NCBI GenBank assembly: GCA_036345935.2
Contig: JADWOT020000004.1
Location: 20,875,155-20,939,154, forward strand
Source of the DNA: Taenia hydatigena
Lineage: Eukaryota > Platyhelminthes > Cestoda > Cyclophyllidea > Taeniidae
Reading direction: 5' to 3'
DNA length: 64,000 nucleotides
Positions 46,746-58,755 of this stretch are shown here, piece by piece; positions within the stretch are counted from its first letter, which is position 1; each line of letters opens with the position of its first letter. The notes under the pieces were generated by a model that was not told where the DNA came from, did no database searches, and saw only the letters and a program-made list of their open reading frames with translations. Made by a program: the position numbers and the translations under genes.

Positions 46746-49700
46746 CTGCGACGAAACTTGCGGTGAAGTTAGTGATTAGGCAAGGCAGCTTCCTGGATCT
46801 GTCCTCGGCCTTATATGCGGCCAAAACGCAGAGGAGTAGTAATCGTGTGTTTGGCCAATTCTTTGAGCCAAACAGACGTGTGAGTAAATGCCACCAAACT
46901 TTTTCTGCTTCTTCGTTATGCCTCTCAAACGATGAGCTATTTTATGAATAAACTTTTCTTTGTAACCGATAAGAAATTGGTTTTTCAGAGAAGAAATTTA
47001 ACGAGTCGGGTATTTTGAAGGACTGCATTTTTGCAGGTTTGAATCAATGTCTCATCGCTTTCGTCAGCAAAGGGGAAAAGTCTTTTGCAAATCCACCAAG
47101 CACTAACATGAAACGAAGGAGTAATGAGGTGTCTTTTAAAGGGAACGCAAAATATTTGTCTACTGAAGATGTCGTTGACACTTTTGATTGCTCTGCACCC
47201 GTCATTTCGTCCTAACAGACCTTGGTCCCTTGGATGAATGCAGAAACCAACTCTCAATGTCAATTGGACAGGTATGATGCCGTGTTTGGATGGTACTTTT
47301 GGTGACTCGAAGAATTACGTGCCTTCTAAATTTGCTCCTCCACACTCCGTTTGAGAGAAGGGATTTGCTTGGCTATACTTGCCCCTGCTAGCCAGGAAGT
47401 GAGTGCAAACATGCTCTAAAGGACTTTTAAAGCGAGGAGTTAGAGTTTGTGCTTCACCGCTCGGGATGCTTATTAGGTACGTGAACCGCTTTTGGTTAAA
47501 TGGTATGCTCTCGTGATGGGTGTAGCTTGTTCCCACAGATGTGAAGTCCGTCTTACAACATTTAGGAGATCCCCACCCATTGACTTAGCCGATAAAACCT
47601 TAAGCATGTTAAGCAATCCATTCTTATTCCACCTTGCAAACTGGTACACCGAAGTGGCATTTAGACAAGTGACTTCGACGACGGCGACCACAGCGGCGAA
47701 TTATCAGTAAGATAACAAGCTAACAATAAATAAATCAGTCCCGTTTTTTGCCTTGCTTCCAGTCCCTTACTCTGAAGTACTAAGCATTCTCTAATCGTTC
47801 CGTACAAATAACACGATAGCGAAAAACGGGGCCTACTGGCCAACTATTTTTGCTGCTATGCTGCAAAATCATGCACTGTCAATGCTAGCCATTAACTTGG
47901 TCGTTAAAGTGGATATCAGAGTGAGAGAGGTGCTCCAACGTTCCACTTAAGTGTTTACTTATTGACATTTGACAGAGCCTGTAATGTAAAAAGATTTCCA
48001 TTTACAGCCTTAATAAATGCTCGCTCTGGCCTTTGAATTGTATCCAAACTAACTTCAATTCATTAGATGCGCCAACGTTGGCCTCAAATGTGGTCTGGGC
48101 GTGCGAAAGTACGAGCTTTATTGTCGATTCTCATTTATTTCTCGTATTCATCAACCCACCGAAAGGTGACTTATAATTATCTTTTGTGGTAGCTGCTTCA
48201 TTAATCGCATTAGTCGGACGCTTCACTCTTCAAATGTGTTTTAGTTGTTTTGTATAATTTAGCTTTGACGGTTCCAAAGTTTGTCAATAATGTGTGCGTT
48301 AACGAAAACTGGGTGAAACCAACGAAGTTTTGTCGACTTTCCCGAAGGCTAAGGTGTATTTCGAACCGAAAAACCGTTCATTGAACATTAGCACATGCGA
48401 CTGAGCTCACATAAGTGTGCATTCAATGGAGCGAATTTTTGGCCAAAATGAACTCACTGATTGGAATTTGCGACTAAGGTTTTGAGGGATAAGATGAAAA
48501 CTCTAATGCTGGTCTTGATTTATAAATTGACTAATAAGGCTATCAACTGTTAGTGCTACATTTCTGGTGCATCGTTTGCAGCACACTTAACAACCAGATA
48601 CGAAGAGATTAGTTGTTAAGGCTATCCGTTTACGAATGCGCAGCAATGAACTCTAATATCAGAACTGCTTGTCATCAATTTCGGTATAAAATCTTAGAAT
48701 GGTGATCTATATGCGGTAAAAGGAAGAGGGGGTATGCTACATGAATACTCAAGCATGAGAGAAACACACCACGATCCTTTCCAAAAGAGACGCTACTTAT
48801 GGGAACTCTCCTGTTAGGAGTTGCTGAATAATAGTTGTGTTTGAAGCTCTGAACGAATTGTGTTTTAATCTCCATGAACAGAGGATAGGTGTTTCCATTA
48901 GCTTGACTCCATTTAAGCATTTTACCTACAATCTCCAAGTATGAGGCTCATTTGAGACAATGCGGTTAGTAGTGGGAAGTCCAAAATGAGTTTGTACGTC
49001 ATATCTTAGATTGCACATAATTTGATGCATTTCATTTGACTGGACCTGTTTACTTCGCATTAAATTGGCGTGGACTCGATCAAATGTATCCAAATATATT
49101 AAAATGCTTGAGATGGAGGTAGATCTCGCAAAATGAGCATTGCCTTAATTAGTACAACTCTATTCTTATGTGGAATGGTGAAAGGCGACCTTCTGCTTGA
49201 ATGGGTTGAAACTTTCTTGTTCAGTACCTCCAAGTGAGCCAATGAATTGCACCACTTTACTGGGCAGTGCAATGCACAATTAGTTGTGCTAGGCCAAATT
49301 TTAGTCAAACAGAGTATAGGCAATCTTCCTAACTTGATCTTAAGCATTCCAATGCAAAATGTACCGAATCAGATTAAATTATGCTTGGCGATTCAGGATT
49401 GGATTGGCGTAGATCAGATAGGGTAAACATCACATAGGCTGCACACACCGCACTGTCAGGAGTCTCAGCTAGTAAGCGGCTTCTGTTTGATTTAACAGCA
49501 GTCGCTTTACTCTCCATTTGCAAATGTAACACTATTTTCATCCAGCACTTTTTGTGATGCACCAGCCAACATTTGGCCGTGTGTTACTCATTCATTTACC
49601 TTACATTAGCTTCACTACATTGGATTGGTTTCGATCAAATCGCATTAGATTTGAGGACTTTTGAATAAGAGTCCTTCGAGTGAATTGAATGTAGGCACAA

Positions 49701-52700
49701 AAAATGTGCATACCATCAGTTGCATTCGTGATATCGTCATGAGCAGGATCAAATTGATGCCACCGACTGTTCTACATCGTAGCTTATTCATACTCTAATT
49801 CTGCAAACGACGTCGACAAAACGTGGCTGTTTCTCCTAATGAGCAGATGTCAATGGACACACGGCTGGATTACATCCCACTCCAGCAGTGATTATTAGAA
49901 TTTATTCAGTCAAAACTTCTCTGGATAGATGCTCACATTTATAAAATAATTGTCCCATTCATCAGCCATGGAGTATCATGTTGCAATGCTGACACATAAA
50001 TCAATTGAATTTAGCATTAAGTTATGCAGACACAAATCGAGGTAGTTCACTTACTGACTATTTTAAAACACAATTTGTCTAGAGCCTCCGACGCACTCTT
50101 ACATTTTAATTGTTCTATATAAATAAATCTGCCGATCATTTTCTAGAGACTGTACTTATTAGGGAAAATTTCAAAATGCGCGGAAAAATCCTTATTGCAG
50201 GAGTTTATTGCTCTTCTTAGCACAATAATAGACTACGGTTGCTTACGCGGACAACAGCATCTACTTTGCATTTGGGGCATTTTGCACAGAAAGATTTGCA
50301 ACACGATAAAACAAAGATGCGGAAAATTTGGTATCTCGTAAAGTCGAATGAGAAGAGAGTCAAGGCATGCTCTGACATTACCGCTGATTGCAAGCATGGC
50401 AAGGTCCTTCACTTCGTTCATTACTCTTGATTTTTCCGATTTTTTAGAGCCTGGCTTTAGCCTTAATCTACTCTACAGCTTAACATTCTTCTTTGTTTTC
50501 ATCTGACTTCTCCACCACTTTCCGTTTGCGTCCACCTAACCTCATTCAACCTTAGCTGTTTAAAGTCAACGTTCCTCCCCACGCGCGTCACGAATGATAT
50601 GATTTGGCACTTGATGCAAATTTTATTGCATAAAATATAAATGTGCTCTCCTTGTGAGGGTAATCTGTGAAGATTTCGAGAGTGGACTGATTCCACCTGT
50701 TGTATAAGGGAAGTGCAGGACTGCTATGGTGTGTCAAGTACTGCTCTCGCCAGACCGAGTTTTCAACTCCTCTCCGCTATTTTGATAGAAAAGACGTATA
50801 TTAGGCTACAATAAATTCAAAGTCACAAGATAAAATTCACTGCATGCTGAATCATATGGTCCCATCAAACGTACCTGTTGTTTTTGCATGTTTGCAGCCG
50901 TAATGTATTTTAGCAATTAGAAATGAACGGGAAAAGAAGCTGTTTGCCAAAATTTGATAGAGATCAGCAGTGAATAAATGGCTGCAACTTTATGACGTTT
51001 CGTCAAAAAGCAAGTCATTAAACGCGAGATTTCGGCAAACATTTTTACTCACGAATCCATTAATAAGCACAAAGATTAACTGATTAAAATGAACGAACAA
51101 TTTGTTAAGACCAGTTCTACAATATAACCAGTTTAGAATCACCTCAACCCCTGATTGCAGCCAAAATGTATTTAATGTTTGATCGTGGGTTTTGATCTAC
51201 TGACGCACAGTAGATGTCAGGAGCAGCTGTGCCTTGACGCACGTTTAACTCACTTTCACTAAGCTGGACCGATGAAATGCACTGACTAACCTGACTAGGT
51301 CTCCTTCAAGCTATTAAATCTTACTTTCCCAAATAGATTGCAAACATGTTAGGCTGCTTTGTTTACCGTCCGGTGTGACCGTCACATGTATGGCCAAAAA
51401 CTGAGAAGTTGAAAATGAATTGTCTCTATTTGGCATCCCGACGGAAAATAATTCTCTGCATTTGCAAATTACGAAGAAAAGACCATTTGCAGAGTATCGC
51501 TCTGCCATCGGCTTTATGCAACCCAAATGTCATATCGAGGTGAAACGTTTTCTACGTTGTCAAGGCTTTACGTCCCACAGTCCGCAAATAATGCCATGAT
51601 ATTGTTGTTCTGCTCAAATTTTGCCGGACGCTGAATGATAATCGACAAGATGTTAAACGCTCAACATCAGATTTTTCGGTAAAATTGCGGCAAGAGCCCA
51701 CGTTTTACAAAAAAACAAATGAGTTAGTCTAATTCGTCAGGATTACTTTAGAATTGATTCTTACAAGTTTTTTTGAAGTTCACACTTGCTGTTGCAGATC
51801 CCATTTGATCTACTTTGGCCTCTGTCCGACGGCATCTATGTGTAATAATAGGTACTATAAACGCCATGCCTGATTTAATCGTTTTTTAACATATTGTCAA
51901 TACCTAGATCCGCCATGAACGTGATTGGGATGGATAAACCAAATCAGCTACCAACGATTATTTCCCACTGTTAGCACTTTCAAGCCACGGTATTTATGAC
52001 GGAGGTACATAATATTAACATAATAATCCAGTTGATACAAATTGTGTAAAGGGCATCCAAAATATGAGGTGAACACTTGTGTTAGATTGTGATGTTTCTC
52101 TTAAACCTTCAGCGGGCTAGAAAAATAATTAGTGAATACAAATATGACAAATGTGATTTCGTTCCAAAAAAGCAGCAAAGTCCTTCCTATCTCTATTTAT
52201 TCGAAGTCCAAGTTGTAAATATTTTTACGATTTAAAAACTTCAGGATTTAAAATTTCCTGTGAAGCTGCAGAGTTGCAATGCAGAACGTTTGAGAGTGAG
52301 ATGAGGATATGGCTTTCCAAGAGTTGGTATGTAGGATCCACAATAAGCGCAGAAAAAACGAAGGAGTAGGATCTAAGCATGCAAACAAATGGACAGAGAG
52401 ATGGATAGAAAAATAGCAAACTACGTTTGGCAATAGCTTTGAGTACTAAGCAGAATTTCGCCTTAAAGAAGAACGCATTTGTTAAGATGTGCCTGTAAAT
52501 GAATTTTAAGGAGTAAGTTACATTACTCAACATGTGCCTTAATTCAATAATTAAGATTGGTGAGGCTTTGTGTATGTTAAATTTATGCACATTTGATCAA
52601 ACACAAAGGTCATTAACCATCTATCGCACCCTGCCGATCGAATTTTCCAAGTACTGTGCTTAATTGACATTCCCCCTCCTATAAGTTAACGCTTACCGCT

Positions 52701-55243
52701 GGATTTTGGGTTGACTCCTACCCTATGGAACACTATCAAGGTTCAAATCAGGCAACTCGGTTTAGCAGATCCTGTCACATGAAACTGCTACAATAATATG
52801 TCAAACACGAGTGATTTGATAGTCTTTTGAACCAATAAAAACCATGATTTAAGTTATCAGGTAAACAAACATCCTTAACGGTTTCAGATATAAGCTACGT
52901 AGTTCTTATTGAAAAAACCATCACGTACATAACAGTGGTAAATAAATAGTTCATCAAACCAAATATTTTACAGCTAGAATTGCACTGCTAACACGTTCTG
53001 ATTGTAATTCAAAAAATAAATCGGTTGAGTAAGAAATAGGAAGAATTGACTTAAGCTAGCCATGTTCAAAACATTACAATTAGTTTGATCAGATTAAAAA
53101 TCGGATTGGTATCACAATCACATTATCACTTTTGCGCTAGGACAGTGAGGCGTTGCAGCAATAAATAAAATGACCTCTTGTACCACCGTACATAGTTAAT
53201 TTTAATACAGCGTGGGCTCCATTTAACTAGGATGACTTAATACTTGGTCCTAACTAATAAGTAACAAAACTTGTTTAGTTTATAAACTAGGTATTCCCTT
53301 TTAGCCATTCCCACATTATGTTCCATATGCTAGCTCATTTAACCTCCCATTTCCGTTCATTCAAGATTAAATGGGACGATACCCTCATTGTATAGGACTA
53401 GTTTTTTGAGAAAACTCTTAAGCATTTTAAGGCCCTGGGAAGGAATTATCAATAAGTTAAAAGACGGGCGCACAGGGAGTCAGACATACCAGTAGAAAAG
53501 CCCAGGCTGTAAGCTGGTCAGTCCCCACTTTGCATAAGTTGGCCTGGGGCGTATTATGGTGGTCAGGTTCAATTTGATAGGAATTCTTGCTACGCAATTG
53601 GGAAAAGCATAAGAAGTAATTCATACTATTGTACTTGCTGTATTCATTGGCCGCAATCTTGAGGGCTCCCGACCAACTAAGGAAGTGGCTCTAAACTGGA
53701 GTAGTATGTGACGATAAACCGGACTTCGTTGAATCGATGGGATTCGAACTTAATCACATTTGCATGCTTTTAAGCAGGAGGCATTGTTTCTTGTACGCTC
53801 TATTCCTTCTTTTGTATGTCTGGTTTGAATCAAATATTTCCATTTTACCTATTGATACAAAATTCTACTTAATTTTACTTAATTCCACCTCTCATTTCCT
53901 TGTTTAGACGTGATTAACAAAACTCAATACCTCACTCAAAATTGACCACCACACAAACGTGATTGCATTAACCTCATTTCTGCGAATAGGCTTTGGAAAT
54001 CTCACATAATCTTTATGATGCTATGTCTTTTACGTGATTCTAATGTCTCCACAGCTTGAAACAGCCGGTTCGCTGTAATAATGCCCTTGCATATTACAAA
54101 CCATAAAACACGGGGTTGAAGATAGCTCTAGATCAATTAAACTATGGTTAGTGAATGATGAAAAGCGCGCTACTCAGATCTGCATTTTAAACAATTGTCT
54201 TCGCGAGCTCTGTTCGAAAGTCGAATAGCTTTAATGCAAACTATATTTGCACATAAAATGAAGCGATATGTAAACCCGACAGCTCAGTCATTTAGCAAGC
54301 GCGAAGAATAAATGACATCGAATAAGGAAGTCTTCGGACATGCACACTTTTCATCTTTGACGCAAAACTCTCCTTTGAGGAGATATTGCTCTACGTGCTC
54401 AATACTGATAAAGGCAGCTCTTGCTGGACACTTGCTCAATTTTGAAATATGAAAATGGAATCTAGCATTCTGACGATGTCAAATAAGAGAGCCTATAGTA
54501 TTAAAGGTTGTATGTAATGATTTGCTACAAGCAGTCTAAGCAATCCTGGTTTGAATTATTGGTGAGTGGGGAATGGATTTTAGTGTCAGCGTTAAATCGC
54601 TGACGCCATGCCTGGCTTTGTTTATAGGCGTTGGTGAAGTGACGCCTTCTATGACGCTCTTGAGAGGCATTTGCTGAACAACATCCGAAATGGAATAATC
54701 CAATTTGAATAATTGCCAAATGAAGCATGATTTCCGGATTCTAAAGTTTATATGTGGCATATTAATACAGCTGACCCACCAAATGTTGCAATTATTAGCA
54801 GACCTGCTATATTTGGGTGCCACTAGGAAGCAACTAGAGTAGTCAAAATAAATGCCTTGAAACTCCAAGGAACCACGTAGATATGATGCCTAGTGTTACC
54901 GGCATAAAACGATTCTTTTAAAGCTGCAGATTACTCACAGACAGGAAGTATATTACGTGGCAGGCCGATGACAGCTACGGTAGGATTTGCTGGTACCATA
55001 GCATAAACATCACCTAAGAAATACAATCCTCGTAGTGGTCCTAACACAGCCTACGTAATTATCATAGTAGTAGACGAATTCTGCTTCATAATGTAAGGAG
55101 AAAATACACATAAGCAGACTTTAAAATACCTCTTACTTTGGCACTCGCCTTTTTTAGTGGTAACTGAAGACACAAGTGATTTGACTTTCTGTGGAATTTT
55201 AAAACCCACAGTTGACATTCAGTCATTCAAGCTACAGTAAAAT
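46746..55243. other. intergenic, no gene seen
   Basis: AT-rich, short ORFs only, no recognisable domain, tRNA or snRNA. A GGATTCGAAC motif near 53750 was examined and does not fold as a tRNA. Confidence 0.55.
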
Positions 55244-55428
55244 TGTAGCGTCCCGAGGCTCCCTGAAGGCAAAAGAAGGCAAAGTGGCAGGGTAGAATAC
55301 ATATATTCACCGAACAGAGGGAAATAGGCTGCTGGCATGGCCCGGAGGCCAGCCCACGCAGCTAGGGCAGTACGGCCACCCCTGTGTCCTTGACAGAAAC
55401 CGGCAGTTCTAACAAACAAAGTACTACA
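55244..55428 (-). repeat. 3' LTR of TRIM
   Basis: 185 bp. Contains a TATA-like ATACATATATTC at about 55297-55308. Differs from its partner near the left-copy motif AAGTACTACA (right copy AAGCACTACA). Confidence 0.93.
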
Positions 55429-55431
55429 TTG

Positions 55432-55447
55432 CCCCTCTCCTCTTTCT
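55432..55447 (-). other. polypurine tract of TRIM
   Basis: AGAAAGAGGAGAGGGG on the sense strand, three bases before the 3' LTR. The expected primer site for plus-strand DNA synthesis. Confidence 0.85.
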
Positions 55448-55937
55448 AGCGTCGTCCCCAACGCGCCCCTTCATACACCTCCCGTGTCAGCCATCACAAC
55501 ATACTCGGTGCTGCAAGAAGCACCCACGAGCTAACCACGCCAGTCACCAGCATTCGACGCGATTGAGGTGATGCTTGACACCAACGTCACTGATCCCTCT
55601 TGACAGTGCATTGCACTTCGAGTTTCGTCTAGCTTGGAAACAAAATTCGGACTAAGTGGTTCTGCCGACCATCAGTATGTCCGTAGGGAGGCGTTAGCAC
55701 GCCGATCTCCTTAAGCAAGTAGATATTAGGAGTAATCTGTGGAACGAAACTTCCCAGGTGGTTCATGGCTAGTGTCGCTTCAGTTGTTGATAGCTTTCTT
55801 GTAGAACATGAAGATGGGGTAGATGCCGGAGGTGGACGTCGTTTTTGGCCCGTCCGTAGCACATGCACTTCTTTCGCACCGCTGCAACATGCCGCAGGCG
55901 GTAGAGATCGGGATGAAAACCCTATAGAGTCGGGTCC

Positions 55938-55955
55938 GCTTTCCGCTGCCACCAA
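55938..55955 (-). other. primer-binding site of TRIM
   Basis: Sense strand begins TTGGTGGCAGCGGAAAGC right after the 5' LTR. TGG pairs with a tRNA CCA end, and the implied primer tRNA would end in CCGCTGCCACCA. The matching tRNA is not in this window. Confidence 0.75.
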
Positions 55956-56140
55956 TGTAGCGTCCCGAGGCTCCCTGAAGGCAAAAGAAGGCAAAGTGGC
56001 AGGGTAGAATACATATATTCACCGAACAGAGGGAAATAGGCTGCTGGCATGGCCCGGAGGCCAGCCCACGCAGCTAGGGCAGTACGGCCACCCCTGTGTC
56101 CTTGACAGAAACCGGCAGTTCTAACAAACAAAGCACTACA
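55956..56140 (-). repeat. 5' LTR of TRIM
   Basis: 185 bp, partner of 55244-55428. Confidence 0.93.
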
Positions 56141-58238
56141 AAAATTATCCCAAGAGGATGAAGTCGCATGTAATGCATTTTGTTCCGAGTAAAATGCATC
56201 AAGTAGCTTAATTACTGATTCGAATAGTTCCAACTTGCTTTTGCAATGACGTTGCTGCAGCAACACCTATCACATCAGTGCCACAGCACTTGAGACCTGC
56301 GTTAAAATGGCTTTTAGCGAACATTCCAAAACCTGGTGCAGGTGCAACCTGATAGTGATATTTATTACCATGACTAAAATTGCAATCCGTTTATCCTAAT
56401 GCCCATTTGCTTGCTTAATTGGAGAATATGAGTGAAGTTGCGTAGAAGCGCAGTCAAAGCGGCGACAATCAGTTTAGTTGACTTGACATTCACCATATAG
56501 GCAGCTTAGTCTATGATAAGAGGTTGGCACCAACAATTCCATAAGTTATGGCACTAGAAGTCGTCTGAATTCGGATTCGTCATCAAGTCCATAATCAATA
56601 TGTAGACTCAAAGAATAACAGCTAAGGGAATGGAATTCCTAGAATTAGTCATTTTCGATGAACTCATTGAATGCGCGACTTTCAAACGCTTCGTAAAACA
56701 CGCCCTCTGACTAAGTGGTGCAAACAAATGCTTCGCGGTGTTTTGTATGTGAAATCCTCGAGTCATGCACCATTCGATACCCTTAAAATTAAAACAAAGT
56801 GAGTACAGCTAAACTTGGGAACGGAAATTTTAAAACTTGGTTTGACTCACTACTCATTTACTACGTTAGTGAAAATTTAATTGATAAACTATGGTGCCTC
56901 TCACCCCACAAGGTTTTAAGCAAAATCAGCATTAGCCATTTGCATTTTATTAAAACACAAGCAAAATACAGTTTCATAGCAAAAGTGGTAACGCAATCCC
57001 CGAGGAGACCACAGAGTTCTGTAAGGACGCCGAAAACAGTGACTCAAGACGGCAATCCTTTTTGGTGCGTGTCAATTAGTTGAGCATGCCAATGTATTGG
57101 TCCGCTGTCCGCAGATGAGGCTTCGCGAAGCAATTCGGTGTTTTCCTCTGCACGCATATGGCGCAATTGTTGATAGATGTAAGGACACAGTTTCATGAGA
57201 ACATGCTACTTGCTTAGTCGTGATAGCGGACAATGCGGCGCTGCTTAATTTATGCATCGAATTGCGCCTCATTCAGCGGAGGCTCTCTAGCATGCGCGAT
57301 GCGAGCAGGATGTGGGGCCGACGTATTGCGAAGTTGACACTGTGAATGGAGATGAATGTATCATGACATAGCAAAGAAATGCACAACTTTCTATTTGTAG
57401 ATGCCTAAGCCAACTTTTGTTTGGGAGAATTTTGCCAATTTCTTTAAAACAGATGGTGACGTGCATGCTCATTTACCCAAAAAGCTCAAATGGCACATAA
57501 AATTAGGGTATTATGACAGTTGGCATTCGCACTATTGGAGGCCTCGTGAGTGATATATTGTAATATCATTGCGGAAATAACGAAGTGCGAAATAAAATGG
57601 AAGGTATTTTAATATTTTCACAGAGACCCAAAAGCTATGGCAACTACTATGTAGCATTCTTATAGTGGATCACACAAGATATATTCTTTAACCAATAATA
57701 CTTAGCCTTCGCAATTACATTTTTCTCGATTTTTAGCAAAACAGCTGCAAATTTGGTAACCTTGTGTTCTGTTCATGTCTACAGACTTTATAGTCGATAT
57801 CCTTGAATACTTGACAGGGATACCTGAGACGCTATGATGAATGCAGCTGTAGACCAATCTGGCACAAAGCAACAACAGCTCCAAGTCCGTTGGATAGACA
57901 TTACCTCCTAATTCTGTAGAGAGAAGGCATATGCTCCGGCAAAGCGAATATGAGAAGCTTTAGCGCAAAATAGTGCATTCTGTCTAGTTTCTAAGGCTCA
58001 AAATTTGTACTTATGAACGAGAGGTGCATTTAAGGGAGGAAGTTGTAGTATAGCTTTTGAATCAGTACTTCATATGCTGATGCAAGGACATGGTACCACT
58101 CACAACCATTCTAGTTCTACGCAACTGTAGAATAGGGTCGGCTTTCTAATCCCACCTCCAAAATCACTTCCTATAGTTTGAACTGCGGAGGATATGATAC
58201 TAAAGAATCGCAGTCAAATCTTCAACATTTACTACTGT
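56141..58238. other. intergenic, no gene seen
   Basis: Short ORFs only (up to 94 codons at 56799-57083). No motif recognised. Confidence 0.55.
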
Positions 58239-58284
58239 TCTTTTTTTTTTTCTTCTTCTTCTTCTTCTTCTTCTTCTTCTTCTC
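58239..58284. repeat. poly-T plus CTT microsatellite
   Basis: About 12 T followed by about ten CTT units. Confidence 0.95.
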
Positions 58285-58668
58285 TAAAATAACTTAACTC
58301 TCTACCTTTCATCTGAAGTTGACTGCTGGGTAAGGACCAAAGCGAATGAATTGCCATTTGGAATCACGGTAACAATGCCTCATTCTAAATGCAAATGAAA
58401 TTTAAAAGCATTGCATATACACGCAAGGCGTTCATTTCTTTATGAGCTTGGACGCCAGCTAAACAATAAAGTTATTTGTTTCTGTCCTATTCTACTTATT
58501 AATACACTCTTAATCATCTTCATGTGGCCCATTGCTTCTTTCGAAAGGACTGGAACGCCTAAACATTGAGTGACAGTGAGTAGCAGTGAAAATACAACGT
58601 CACTCACGAAAGACTTATGCAAACATAGTCGCAGAATTAAATGCGCTTCTTCTACCCTGGCTACTCAG

Positions 58669-58755
58669 ATCACAACTGCTATTGCTGCCGCCGCTAAATC
58701 TGCCGGCTGCGTCAATGATGCTTACCCTGATCTCATTTCCTTCGTCAGGAACAGT
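58669..58755 (+). CDS. candidate 87-nt exon (unknown protein)
   Basis: Between a CTACTCAG acceptor-like site and a GTGAGA donor-like site lie 29 codons in one frame with phase-0 ends. They encode an Ala-rich helix-like segment (AIAAAAKSAG) followed by DAYPDLISFVRNS. Codon third positions are more C-rich than in the surroundings, which caught my attention. No family is assigned. It could be part of an alpha-helical bundle protein or simply chance. Confidence 0.2.

Larger units (their letters stand above)
55244..56140 (-). mobile_element. complete TRIM-type LTR retrotransposon
   Basis: 897 bp: two 185-bp LTRs (55244-55428 and 55956-56140) that differ at one base by eye, around a 527-bp interior. 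Both LTRs have TGTAG...CTACA ends. Five-base target-site duplications AAAAT lie at 55239-55243 and 56141-56145. The sense strand is minus: directly inside the right LTR is a primer-binding-like TTGGTGGCAGCGG, and directly before the left LTR is the polypurine tract AGAAAGAGGAGAGGGG. The interior has no gag or pol, so the element must move using enzymes from an autonomous relative. The size and non-coding structure match terminal-repeat retrotransposons in miniature. Near-identical LTRs imply recent insertion. Confidence 0.93.

Noticed and set aside
53735..53760. GGGATTCGAACTT motif resembling a reversed tRNA B box
   Set aside because: The bases around the would-be T loop do not pair, and no acceptor stem is present at the expected distance.
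55629..55994. 121-codon ORF on the TRIM sense strand
   Set aside because: It begins inside the 5' LTR and crosses the primer-binding site, so it is not a gag-like gene, and no retroviral motif is visible.
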